From positions 1 to 64,000 of the forward strand of contig CAWHKD010000017.1 in NCBI GenBank assembly GCA_963829845.1: a DNA stretch of 64,000 nucleotides. The letters are read 5' to 3'. The stretch is from Gaiellasilicea sp963829845. Lineage in GTDB: Bacteria > Actinomycetota > Thermoleophilia > Gaiellales > Gaiellaceae. Below the pieces are notes generated by a model. That model was not told where the DNA came from. It saw only the letters and a program-made list of their open reading frames with translations, and did no database searches. Position numbers and translations under genes: made by a program. Positions 51,756 through 63,616 of the stretch are shown here, in pieces; within the stretch, counting starts at the first letter, position 1, and the number at the start of each line of letters is the position of its first letter.

Positions 51756-53093
51756 GTGCTGTTCCGGCAGTTCGTGGACGACGACCTCGGCTGTGCGTCG
51801 TATCTGGTCGGCGACGAGGAAGCAGGCGTCGCCGCGATCGTCGACCCCCCATACGCGATCGAGCCTGTGCTGACAGAGGCGACCAGACGCGAGGTCAGGA
51901 TCGTCCGCACGATCGAGACGCACACGCATGCCGACCACCTCTCGGGGCACGGACGGCTCGCGCTGGAGCACGGCCTGCCGATCTCGATCCACCCGGCGGC
52001 CGAAGCTGCGTACGAGCACGACCCGCTGGAGGATGGGACCGAGATCGCGCTCGGAGCGGTCGTGCTGCGCGCGATCCACACACCGGGGCACCGTCCGGAG
52101 CACACCTGCATCGCCGTGATCGACCGCTCGCGCGCGGACGAGCCGTGGCTCGTTCTGACCGGCGACTCGCTCTTCGTCGGCGATGCAGCGCGGCCCGATC
52201 TCGCGGTCGGCGCGCACGAAGGCGCGGAGGAGCTCTTCCACTCGTTGCGACGCCTGCTCGAGCTGCCGGACGGCGTCGAGGTCTTTCCGGGACACGTCGC
52301 GGGCTCCCTCTGCGGCAAGGCAATGAGCTCGAAGGGCTCGTCGACGATCGGGTTCGAACGGCGCTTCAACCACGCGCTCCAGATCGAGCACGAGTCCGAC
52401 TTCGTCGCCGACTCGGCATCGGTGTCCGCGCCGAAGCCGCCGAACATGACCCGGCTCGTCGAGCTGAACCGGGGCCCATACGTCGGTGCCGCGGCGGAGG
52501 TGGTCGAGCTGCCGGCCGCACCCGCCGGGGCAACGGTACTCGACGTCCGCCCCGCGCGCGCGTATCTCGAAGGACACGGCCAGGGGTCGCTGAACGTGCC
52601 CGTCTCCGGCACCTCGTTCGCGACGAAGGCTGCGTTCCTGCTCGATGTGTCCGCGCCGATCGTGGTGCAGGCGTCGGACGCTGCCGAGGCGGAGCGCGCA
52701 GTACGCGGCCTCCGCTCTGTCGGCTTTCTCGACCTCGCGGGGTACGTGCTCGGGGACGGCCCGGAGCGAATGGAGGCAGTCGACCTCGACGAGTTGGACG
52801 AGCTGCTAAAGGAGGGAGCCGAGCTGATCGACGTCCGCGAGCGGGACGAGCGGGACGGGGGCTACATCGCCGGCAGCCGCAATATCCCGTACCGCCTCCT
52901 TTCCGTCGCGAGCGCAGACGTCCCCACCGACCGGCCTGTCGTCACCATTTGCGAGAGCGGCGCCCGCGCCGCTGTCGCAGCGTCCATCCTCGCGGCGCGC
53001 GGAATCGACGCCCGGCCGGTGCTGGAGGGCGGCATCGCCGCCTGGGCCGCCAAGGGCGGGCAGATGGTCGAGTTCCGCCGCTGCGGCTCGTGA
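51756..53093 (+). CDS. MBL-fold hydrolase with two rhodanese domains (persulfide-type)
   Basis: A 445-residue protein from GTG 51756. The metallo-beta-lactamase domain (about 1-235) has THTHADHLSG, later histidine and aspartate ligands (HTPGHRPEHT, LTGDSLFVGD) and FPGHVAGS. Two rhodanese domains follow. The first lacks a clear cysteine (VVQASDAAEAERA). The second has Cys in VTICESGARAAV. This matches persulfide dioxygenase/sulfurtransferase fusions that detoxify sulfide. It overlaps a VOC-family gene by four bases. Confidence 0.85.
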   Translation: MLFRQFVDDDLGCASYLVGDEEAGVAAIVDPPYAIEPVLTEATRREVRIVRTIETHTHADHLSGHGRLALEHGLPISIHPAAEAAYEHDPLEDGTEIALGAVVLRAIHTPGHRPEHTCIAVIDRSRADEPWLVLTGDSLFVGDAARPDLAVGAHEGAEELFHSLRRLLELPDGVEVFPGHVAGSLCGKAMSSKGSSTIGFERRFNHALQIEHESDFVADSASVSAPKPPNMTRLVELNRGPYVGAAAEVVELPAAPAGATVLDVRPARAYLEGHGQGSLNVPVSGTSFATKAAFLLDVSAPIVVQASDAAEAERAVRGLRSVGFLDLAGYVLGDGPERMEAVDLDELDELLKEGAELIDVRERDERDGGYIAGSRNIPYRLLSVASADVPTDRPVVTICESGARAAVAASILAARGIDARPVLEGGIAAWAAKGGQMVEFRRCGS

Positions 53094-53431
53094 CCGCGCC
53101 GCGGCTGACCGAGCTCGCGCTCTTCACGGCGGACGTCTCCGACGTCACGGCGTTCTACGAGCGGGTGCTCGGAATCGCTCCCGCCGAGCAGTCGGACCGG
53201 CATGCGATCTTCGCGCTCGGCGAGCTCGTGTTCAGGATCCACGTCGCCGTCGAGCCCGGCCCCGGCGACCCGCCCGCGGACGACCACGTCGCCTTCACCT
53301 TCGAAGGACTCGACGACCACGCCGCCGCGGTGGCCGCGGCGGGCGTCACGGTCGACGGGCCGCGCGACCTTCCATGGGGCCGCTCCGCCTACGTCCGCGA
53401 CCCCGACGGCCGCCTCGTCGAGCTGACGTAG
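53090..53431 (+). CDS. VOC/glyoxalase-like protein
   Basis: A 113-residue glyoxalase-fold protein: LTELALFTADVSDVTAFYER, then DDHVAFTFEGLDDHAAAVAA and SAYVRDPDGRLVELT, the family end. It probably binds a metal and a small substrate; the reaction is unknown. GTG 53090 overlaps the rhodanese-protein stop (GTGA), so the two are coupled. Confidence 0.82.
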   Translation: MTAPRLTELALFTADVSDVTAFYERVLGIAPAEQSDRHAIFALGELVFRIHVAVEPGPGDPPADDHVAFTFEGLDDHAAAVAAAGVTVDGPRDLPWGRSAYVRDPDGRLVELT

Positions 53432-53433
53432 AA

Positions 53434-53458
53434 GCCTTGTGTTTCTGAAACACAAGGC
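53434..53458. repeat. Palindromic repeat, copy 2
   Basis: GCCTTGTGTTTC, a central T and GAAACACAAGGC: 12-base arms, three bases after the VOC-gene stop. It could also act as a terminator-like hairpin. Confidence 0.75.
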
Positions 53459-53526
53459 CTCGCCCGACGCTGATTTGACGCACTTCCGTTGATCTCTCGC
53501 GACGGGCCTGCGGGCACGCTGGGCAC

Positions 53527-53895
53527 ATGCGTTTCGCGTCGCCCCGATCCTCCCGCCCCCGACTGCGTGAGCTTGTGGCTGCGCTCGACGAGGACGACAC
53601 TCCGATCGCGGCGACCTGGCGGATCGTCGGTGAAGCTGCTGCAAAAGCAGGCCTTTCGCGTCCGAGCTATCCGCACGTCCGCCGCCTCGTCGCGGCGGAG
53701 CGGTTCCGGCGACGAGCGCGGCGGGAGCTGCGCGACGCCGTCAAGGAAGCCGCGGGCAGGGTCGCGGCAGGTCGTGCCCCGAGCTTCGACTACACACTCG
53801 GCCGCCTGCTCGACGCGCAGGCCGCGCTGGCCGACGAGGAGGCTTGTGTTTCAGAAACACAAGGCTTCTCCGGCTCGCGCTCACCTCCCGGCTAG
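53527..53895 (+). CDS. Small helical protein, HTH-like
   Basis: A 122-residue basic helical protein: RPRLRELVAALDEDDTPIAA, WRIVGEAAAKAGLSRPSYPH, then VRRLVAAERFRRRARR. The AAKAGLSRPSYPHVRRLV part resembles a helix-turn-helix. Near its C-terminus the palindromic repeat (53843-53863) is read as CVSETQ, so the last 15 residues may derive from a repeat insertion. No family recognised. The stop overlaps that of the convergent threonine deaminase gene. Confidence 0.55.
   Translation: MRFASPRSSRPRLRELVAALDEDDTPIAATWRIVGEAAAKAGLSRPSYPHVRRLVAAERFRRRARRELRDAVKEAAGRVAAGRAPSFDYTLGRLLDAQAALADEEACVSETQGFSGSRSPPG
53843..53863. repeat. Palindromic repeat, copy 3
   Basis: CTTGTGTTTC, a central A and GAAACACAAG: a perfect 21-base palindrome inside the 3' end of the preceding gene, read as CVSETQ as in copy 1. 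Confidence 0.75.
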
Positions 53896-55088
53896 CTGAG
53901 GACTTCGGCGGGGTAGCCGCGCTCGGCGAGCGCGGCTCGCAGCTCATCGCAGTGCGCCTCGTCGCGCATCGCCAGTGTCAGCTCGACCTCGGTCTGGCCG
54001 ATTGGTAGCCGCATCCCCTCGCGGTGGTGCTCGACGGAGACGACGTTCGCACGCTCCTCGGCGACGAGCTGGAGCAACTTGATCAACTCGCCGGGGCGGT
54101 CGCCGAGCCGCGTCCGCACGACGAGGAATCTGCCAGCTTGCGTCAGCCCGTGGCGCATCACCTGGATCAGGAGCGTCGGATCGATGTTCCCACCCGAGAG
54201 CAGGACGCCGACCTCGTCCTCGCCGCCCGCCTTGCCGGCGAGCACCGCCGCGACCGAGGCCGCACCGGCACCCTCGACCAGCAGCTTCGTCCGCTCGAGC
54301 AGGAGCACGATCGCGTGGCTGATCTGGTCGTCGGACACTGTGACGACGTCGTCGAGCGTCTCGCCGAGGATCGCCGAGGTCAGCGTACCCGGCTGCTTGA
54401 CGGCGATTCCCTCCGCAATCGTGTAGCGGTGCTCGGTGCCGCCGGCGAACGGGCACATGTTCTCGGCCTGGACGCCGACGAGCCGGACGTTGGGGCGCAC
54501 GGAGCGGAGCGCGATCGCGATTCCGGCCGCCAGGCCGCCCCCGCCGATCGGAAGCACGAGTGTGCCCATGTCGGGCAGCTGCTCAGCCAGCTCGAGCCCG
54601 ATCGTTCCCTGCCCCGCGATCACGCGCTCGTCCTCGAAGGCGTGGACGAACGTCGCGCCGATCGACTCCACGTACTCCTGCGCCGCCGTCATCGACTCGT
54701 CGAAGCCGGCACCTGCGAGCTCGACCTGGGCGCCGTAGTTGCGGGTCGCGTCCACCTTCGCCATCGGCGAATCCTGCGGCATGAAGACCGTCGCCGTGAT
54801 CCCCGCTTCCCGCGCAGCCCATGCGACCGCCTGGCCGTGATTCCCGGCGCTCGCGGCGACGACGCCGGCGCCGCGCTCCTCCGGCGTCAGCGAGTGGATC
54901 GTGTTGACGGCGCCGCGGATCTTGAACGCGCCCGTGCGCTGCAGGTTCTCGGCCTTCAGCTGGACTGTCCGGCCGGCGAGCCGCGACAGTGTTTCGGAGG
55001 AATAGACCGGCGTCACGCGCGCGATTCCGGCGATGCGGGCCCGCGCCGCTTCGATTTCGGCGAGTGTCGGTGAGGCTGTGGTTTTCAC
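53892..55088 (-). CDS. ilvA: Threonine ammonia-lyase with ACT domain
   Basis: A 398-residue PLP enzyme. The cofactor lysine is in TGAFKIRGA, the phosphate loop is PIGGGGLAAG, and AASAGNHGQAVA is the substrate loop. A C-terminal ACT domain (about 325-398, GRFLVVRTRLGDRPGELIKL) suggests allosteric control. It makes 2-oxobutanoate and ammonia from threonine; the length fits the single-ACT type. GTG 55088 overlaps the meaB stop (GTGA). Confidence 0.92.
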   Translation of the reverse strand: MKTTASPTLAEIEAARARIAGIARVTPVYSSETLSRLAGRTVQLKAENLQRTGAFKIRGAVNTIHSLTPEERGAGVVAASAGNHGQAVAWAAREAGITATVFMPQDSPMAKVDATRNYGAQVELAGAGFDESMTAAQEYVESIGATFVHAFEDERVIAGQGTIGLELAEQLPDMGTLVLPIGGGGLAAGIAIALRSVRPNVRLVGVQAENMCPFAGGTEHRYTIAEGIAVKQPGTLTSAILGETLDDVVTVSDDQISHAIVLLLERTKLLVEGAGAASVAAVLAGKAGGEDEVGVLLSGGNIDPTLLIQVMRHGLTQAGRFLVVRTRLGDRPGELIKLLQLVAEERANVVSVEHHREGMRLPIGQTEVELTLAMRDEAHCDELRAALAERGYPAEVLS

Positions 55089-56071
55089 GGCTTCCCGTCC
55101 TCCTCGTCGATGCCGTACACGCGCTCGAGGATCTCACGAACGGCCGAGAGCGGGTCGAGCTCGCGCGACTGGACCCGGTCGAGCAGGTGGGCGAGCTCGG
55201 GTTTCTCCGCCACCGTCGACTGGAGATGCGCCTTCGCGCGGCTCGTTGCCGCCGCGAACACCTCGCCCGCCAGATTCTTCCGCCGCCGGTCCTCGAGCAG
55301 GCCCTCCGACTCGAGAAAGGCGCGATGTTCCTCGATCTTGGTCCAGAGCTCGGGGACGTTCTCGCCGCGGACGGCCTCGGTCAGGACGATCGGCGGCCGC
55401 CAGGGGCGGTCGCGGTCGAGCGCGAGGATCGAACGGACCTCGTTCAGCATCGTCTTGGCGGCTGGGTGATCCATCTTGTTGACCGCGATCACGTCGGGAA
55501 TCTCCATGATCCCGGCTTTCAACGCCTGAACGGAGTCGCCGGATCCGGGCATGAGCACCAGCAGCACCGTGTCCGCGATCCCGATCACGGCGACCTCGCT
55601 CTGACCCGCGCCGACGGTCTCGAGCAACACGACGTTCTTGCCCGCAGCGTCGAGTAGTAACGCAGCCTGCAGCGCGGCCTCCGAGAGCCCGCCGAGGTGG
55701 CCGCGTGTGCCCATCGAGCGGATGAACACGCCTGGGTCGAGGAAGTGGTCGGACAGCCTGATCCGGTCGCCGAGCAGGGCGCCCTGCGTGAACGGGCTCG
55801 ACGGGTCGACGGAGATGACCCCGACGGTCGTCTCGCCCTCGCGCAGATGACGGACGAGCGCGCTGATCAGCGACGACTTCCCGACGCCCGGCGGCCCCGT
55901 AACGCCGACGACGAACGCCTTGCCGGTCTCCGGGTAGAGGTCACGGACGAGCTCGTACGCAATCGGGTCGCGGTTCTCGACCAGCGAGATCGCCCGGGCG
56001 AGCGCGCGTCGGTCGCCGCTGCGGACGCCGTCGGCGAGATCGTCCAGCGTCCATGGGCGGCGGCTGCTCAC
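55085..56071 (-). CDS. meaB: Methylmalonyl-CoA mutase-associated GTPase MeaB
   Basis: A 328-residue G3E-type GTPase: P-loop GVTGPPGVGKSSLISALV, then VGVISVDPSSPFTQGALLGD, ETVGAGQSEVAV and NKMD. It protects and gates cobalamin loading of methylmalonyl-CoA mutase. No mutase genes are in view. In operon with the MFS gene upstream (overlapping start/stop) and ilvA downstream. Threonine deamination leads to propionyl-CoA, which feeds the mutase, so the pairing is sensible. Confidence 0.92.
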   Translation of the reverse strand: MSSRRPWTLDDLADGVRSGDRRALARAISLVENRDPIAYELVRDLYPETGKAFVVGVTGPPGVGKSSLISALVRHLREGETTVGVISVDPSSPFTQGALLGDRIRLSDHFLDPGVFIRSMGTRGHLGGLSEAALQAALLLDAAGKNVVLLETVGAGQSEVAVIGIADTVLLVLMPGSGDSVQALKAGIMEIPDVIAVNKMDHPAAKTMLNEVRSILALDRDRPWRPPIVLTEAVRGENVPELWTKIEEHRAFLESEGLLEDRRRKNLAGEVFAAATSRAKAHLQSTVAEKPELAHLLDRVQSRELDPLSAVREILERVYGIDEEDGKP

Positions 56072-57291
56072 GCGAGCGCCTCCTCAGCCTCAAGCCGGCG
56101 TGGTGCGAGCACGACCGTCAACAGGGCGCCGAGGAGATACACGAGCGATGCCGCACCCCAAACCCAGCGGGCTCCGAACGCGTCCGTCAGCCAGCCGGCA
56201 GCGATCATCCCGAGGCCGAGCGTCGCGTAGCTCGTGGACATGATCACGGTGAACGCGCGCCCCCGCACCTCGTCCGGAGCTCCGCGCTGGATGAAGAGCG
56301 CGTTGCAGACGACTGCGGCGCCGTTGCCGAAGGACGCGATCACGACGGCCGGGACGGCGACGTAGATCGTCGAGGCGAGCGCGGCGATCGCATAGCCGCC
56401 CGCCATCACCGCGATCCCGTAGAAGTAGACCCGTCCGATCCCGAGCCGGTCGACGAGATGGCCGGAGACGAAGCTGCCGAGCGTGAGCCCGAGCCCGCTC
56501 GCGCCCAGGAGAATCCCGAAGCCGATGTTGCCGGCATCGAGCGAGACTTTCGCGAGCGCCACTTCGGCGACGTTGATCGCGCCGACGCCGAGCGTGACGA
56601 CGTTCCAGACGATGAGCACAGTCAGGAGCGCGCGCGCCTGCACGACGGCCCGAAAGCCGTCGCCGATGTCGGCCCAGTGACCGCGGCTCTCGACGTGGCC
56701 CAACTGGAGCCGCCCAGCCGGGATTCGCGCGAGCAGGAGGGCGGAGATGACGAACGTGACCGCGTTCACCCAATAGGCGAGATCCGGCCCCCACGCGGAG
56801 AGGATCAGGCCGCCGATGACGGGCCCGATCATCCAGGTCAGGTTCTCGATCGTCTGCAGCAGCGAGGTGGCGGCGGGGAGCTGCTCGTCGTCGACGAGGT
56901 TCGGCATCCCGGCGTAGACCGCGGGCCTGAAGAACCCGGTGGCGACACCCTGGATCGCCGCAAGGACGATGATCATCGTCGCGCTGCCCGCGAACGGGAG
57001 CGCGCAGAAGACCGCGGCGCGCACAACGTCGGAGACGATCAGGAGGCGGCGCCGCGAGAGCCGGTCGATCAGCGGCCCGGCCAAGATCCCGATCAGGATG
57101 ATCGGCAGGAATTCGACCAGCAGCAGCGCGCTGACCCACTTGCCCGACCCGGTGCGGTCGAAGACGTCGACCGTGAGCGCGACTGCAGCGAGATACGTCC
57201 CGGCTCCCGAGCCGAGGGTGGCGAGGAAGAGGCGCCTGAAGTCGGGCGCGAGGCGGAGGACAGCGAGGCTGAGGATGCGCGAGACGCTAAC
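56068..57291 (-). CDS. MFS transporter, start unresolved
   Basis: About 408 residues with 10-12 membrane segments: FRRLFLATLGSGAGTYLAAV, then LIGILAGPLIDRLSRRRLLI, the MFS loop 2-3 signature, and GLGLTLGSFVSGHLVDRLGI. The frame is open back to 57291, next to an in-frame stop. No ATG, GTG or TTG lies before the first helix; the first TTG is well inside it. A base error or rare start is likely near 57276-57291. Substrate unknown. It overlaps meaB. Confidence 0.75.
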   Translation of the reverse strand, partial: VSVSRILSLAVLRLAPDFRRLFLATLGSGAGTYLAAVALTVDVFDRTGSGKWVSALLLVEFLPIILIGILAGPLIDRLSRRRLLIVSDVVRAAVFCALPFAGSATMIIVLAAIQGVATGFFRPAVYAGMPNLVDDEQLPAATSLLQTIENLTWMIGPVIGGLILSAWGPDLAYWVNAVTFVISALLLARIPAGRLQLGHVESRGHWADIGDGFRAVVQARALLTVLIVWNVVTLGVGAINVAEVALAKVSLDAGNIGFGILLGASGLGLTLGSFVSGHLVDRLGIGRVYFYGIAVMAGGYAIAALASTIYVAVPAVVIASFGNGAAVVCNALFIQRGAPDEVRGRAFTVIMSTSYATLGLGMIAAGWLTDAFGARWVWGAASLVYLLGALLTVVLAPRRLEAEEALA

Positions 57292-57300
57292 AGCAGGGCT

Positions 57301-57975
57301 TCAGAAGCCCGCGGCCATCATTCGCCCGGCGAGGAGCTTGCCGAAGGCGCGCAGCTCGCCGGTGGCGATGCCCGGCGACGGCGCGAACGTGAGGAAGCCC
57401 GCCTCGGCGCGTCCGCGCCCGACGACGACGATGTGGAGCGTCAGCGGCACAGTCACCGTCTGGCCGTTCTGCGTCACCGCCATCTTCACGTCGATCCGGA
57501 ACGCGGCCGTGCGCGGCGCGAGCCGCGGAAACGCGATCCGGGCGTGGTTCACGACCGTGACCTTCGTCCCCGGCTCGGAGACCTCGCGCTCGAAGAACTG
57601 CGCCACACAACGCGCGAGCGCCGGCTTGACCGTCCGGGACCACGCCGCCGCTGCGTCCCGGCCGTTCATGTAGACGTCCGCGTACGAGAGCAGGGATGGG
57701 AAGCCGCCCGTTCGCTCGAACTCGGCCTCGGCGTCGCCGGTCAGTGTCAGGTCGGAGCCGTCGGGGTTGTAGAAGGAGCAGTTGAGCTCGGCGTCGTCGT
57801 TCGGCGTCGTCGTTCGCTTCCAGCCCGCCCTGAAGTCCGTCCGCTTCAGGACGATCGCCCCGGCTTTGCGTTCGTCGGCCGGCGTCAGCTGCCGCTTCGG
57901 ATCGGTGTCCGCGGCGAGCGCCAGTGCCGGGACGGCAAGGACGACGAGAAGGACGAGAGCGAGCCGGCGGTTCAC
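57301..57975 (-). CDS. Secreted protein of unknown function
   Basis: A 224-residue protein from GTG 57975, with a signal peptide (about 1-21, ending ALALAAD). The mature part has two cysteines (LNCSFYNPD and LARCVAQFF). A beta-rich core (FERTGGFPSLLSYADVYMNG, RIAFPRLAPRTAAFRIDV) suggests a sensor- or lipocalin-like exported domain. No family recognised. It is first in the MFS-meaB-ilvA row. Confidence 0.65.
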   Translation of the reverse strand: MNRRLALVLLVVLAVPALALAADTDPKRQLTPADERKAGAIVLKRTDFRAGWKRTTTPNDDAELNCSFYNPDGSDLTLTGDAEAEFERTGGFPSLLSYADVYMNGRDAAAAWSRTVKPALARCVAQFFEREVSEPGTKVTVVNHARIAFPRLAPRTAAFRIDVKMAVTQNGQTVTVPLTLHIVVVGRGRAEAGFLTFAPSPGIATGELRAFGKLLAGRMMAAGF

Positions 57976-58010
57976 ATTTGTAAATGTCGGCGGAGTCGGG
58001 CCTGGTCACA

Positions 58011-61607
<3,597 letters not shown>

Positions 61608-61624
61608 GTGTCGCTCCCGTACCC

Positions 61625-61717
61625 AAAGAGGCGGGAGCCGAGGCTCGCGGGCTCTTTAGGCGTTTTTTAGCCTGGTCGCCAAGCTGCCTTCAAAGCTTTC
61701 CAGGTCGGTACAGGCTA
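61625..61717 (-). promoter_or_regulatory. Structured leader of metH
   Basis: On the minus strand, CAGGCTA and TAGCCTG arms (61717-61711 and 61674-61668) close a loop. It contains AAGCT/AGCTT and an alternative CCTGG/CCAGG pair (61704-61700 with 61675-61671) that cannot form together with the first. A second hairpin (AAAGAG/CTCTTT, 61657-61652 with 61630-61625) follows near the ribosome site. It looks switch-like but matches no riboswitch I can name. Confidence 0.35.
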
Positions 61718-61722
61718 GCAGC

Positions 61723-62428
61723 TCAGTAGCCGGAGAACTTGTCCGCGAGCAGCGCTCCTCGGGGATGCCCGCGCCCGTGAGCGAGTCGGCGACCGCCTCG
61801 GCCATCTGCGGGCGGGCCGGCGACGAGGAACACCTTCCCGTCGAGCCCGCCGACGAGCTCACCGAGCACGTCCGCGTCCAAGTGGCGTGTCTCGCCCGCC
61901 CAGCCCGGCTCGTCGGTCATCGTCAGGATCACGCGCAGCCCCTCGATCCGCTGCTCCAGCTTCTCCAGCTCGTCGAGGAACGCCGACGACTCGCGTGTCG
62001 CGGTTCGAGTAGACGAGCGTGACGTCGTACGGCAGCGACTCGTCGGCGATGTAGCGGAGCATCGAGCGGAAGACGGTGATCCCGATTCCGCCGGCGACGA
62101 AGACGTACTGCGCGCCCGTGTCCTCGGGCAGCAGGAACGAGCCCTTCGGCTCCTCGACCTGCACCTCGTCGCCCACCTCGAGCTCGGACAGCGTCCGCTT
62201 GAAGGCGGTGTCGCGGAGCCTCGTCGCGAGCCCGACGACGCCGCGCTCGGTAGGCGAGGTCGCGAGCGAGATGTGGCGGCGCAGCCCCTTCTCGTCGTCG
62301 TGGCCGCGGTCCGGCAGCTCGACCCAGAAGTACGAGCCCGGCCGGTAGTCCGGATAGTCCTCGACGGCGAAGAGGACGAAGACCGTGCCCTTCGCGACCT
62401 GCCGCTTCTCGGCGACGGTCGCCTTCAT
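61723..62428 (-). CDS. Ferredoxin-NADP-reductase-like flavoprotein, frameshifted
   Basis: From ATG 62428: FAD-binding domain (YRPGSYFWVELPDR, RRHISLATSPTE) and NAD domain (YVFVAGGIGITVFRSMLRYI, LPYDVTLVYSNRDT). The frame then shifts near 61990 to FLDELEKLEQRIEGLRVILT, near 61815 to MAEAVADSLTGAGIPEER, and again near 61760 to reach DKFSGY. The corrected protein would be about 235 residues. It is of the type that serves oxygenases or reductive activation. Lying just upstream of metH, it could help reduce cobalamin; that is inference. Confidence 0.72.
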
Positions 62429-62443
62429 GGCCGCAGTCTACGG

Positions 62444-63176
62444 TCAGCCGGCGAAAACCACGCGCTCGGCGTGCTCGATCACTTCGGCGTGCGCCGGCGG
62501 CGTCCGCATCAGCTCCTCGATCCGCTCGAACGGCGGGCATCCCGCCGGCGCGCAGCCGCTCGATCGCGGCGTCGAGGTCGTACGGCGTGCGTCGCAGCTC
62601 GACGTCCGGGCCGAGCAGCGCCCAGTACGCGTATCCCGGCTCGGGCTCGTACGGCAGGCCGACGCTGCCCGGGTTGAGCAGCCGCGTCTCCCCCACGCGC
62701 CGGTCGTACTGCATGTGCGTGTGCGCGCTGACGATGCACGCGGCCGCCACGCCGGCCGTGAACTCGGCCACGCGCTCGGCCGGCGTCTCGACGGTGACGC
62801 ACTCCTCGTCGCTGCGCGGCGAGCCGTGGCAGAAGAGCGTCGCCCCGAGCCCGTCGACCTCGACGGTCACGCTCGACTGCGTGCGCCTCGAGGTAGTCGC
62901 TCGAGCACGGCCCCGTCGTGCTGCTCGTGCTCCCAGACGCGCGATCTCCGAGTCGATCAGCTTCCGCTCGACGAGCTCCCGCTCCGAGTTGCCGCGCACG
63001 CAGAGCACGCGGTCCCGCCAGGGCTCGAGCAGCGCCACCGTCTCGAGCGGGAGCGGGCCCCAGGTGAGATCGCCGCACGAGACGATCAGGTCCGGCTGCT
63101 CACGCTCCAGCTCGGCGAGCACCGCCTCGAGCGCGACGGCGTTGCCGTGCACGTCCGCGAGCGCGGCGACCCGCAT
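62444..63176 (-). CDS. Calcineurin-like metallophosphoesterase (YfcE-type), frameshifted
   Basis: From ATG 63176: metal motifs ADVHGNAVALEAVL, VSCGDLTWGP, RGNSERELVE, FCHGSPRSDEE and SAHTHMQYDR, ending LLNPGSVGLPYE. The frame shifts twice near 62880-62930, where VWEHEQHDGAVLER appears in another frame. It shifts once near 62539, after which the true end reads PPFERIEELMRTPPAHAEVI to TGA 62444. It is about 240 residues when corrected. It hydrolyses a phosphodiester or phosphomonoester; substrate unknown. Confidence 0.78.
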
Positions 63177-63182
63177 CGGCCG

Positions 63183-63614
63183 CTAGGTGCGGCCCGCGAC
63201 CGTCAGCTGGTTCTCGGCGTGCAGGATCCGCTGCTCGAGCTGCCAGCGGTCGGCGTTCGACTCGCCGGCCTCGACCTTCTCCAGCTCCGCCTTCGCCGCC
63301 TCGAGCTGCGCCTGCGCGCGGGCGTCGTCGATCTGCTTCACGTCGACGGCGTCGTCGACGAGCGCGATCGCGCTGTCGAGCTCGACCTTGAAGAAGCCCG
63401 GGCCGGTCGCGAACTCGAGCACGTCCTCGCTGGCGCGATCGCGGTAGATCCGCATCGAGCCGGCCTTCAGCGTCGCGACGAGCGGCGCGTGCCGCGCGAG
63501 CACGCCGATCTCGCCCGCCGCGCCGGGGACGATCAGCATCTCCGCCTCGCCCCGGAAGGCCTCGCCCTCCGGGGTCACGAGCGCGACGTCGAACTTCGGG
63601 TGCGTCTCGGCCAA
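63183..63614 (-). CDS. atpC: ATP synthase epsilon subunit
   Basis: A 143-residue F1 subunit from TTG 63614: beta-sandwich (FDVALVTPEGEAFRGEAEML, then ARHAPLVATLKAGSMRIYRD) and a C-terminal helical hairpin (ARAQAQLEAAKAELEKVEAG). It lies two bases after the atpD stop, the usual atp operon order. Confidence 0.9.
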   Translation of the reverse strand: MAETHPKFDVALVTPEGEAFRGEAEMLIVPGAAGEIGVLARHAPLVATLKAGSMRIYRDRASEDVLEFATGPGFFKVELDSAIALVDDAVDVKQIDDARAQAQLEAAKAELEKVEAGESNADRWQLEQRILHAENQLTVAGRT

Positions 63615-63616
63615 CG

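Noticed and set aside
61608..61722. Known SAM, SAH or cobalamin riboswitch before metH
   Set aside because: None of the conserved core sequences I know for these classes could be found.
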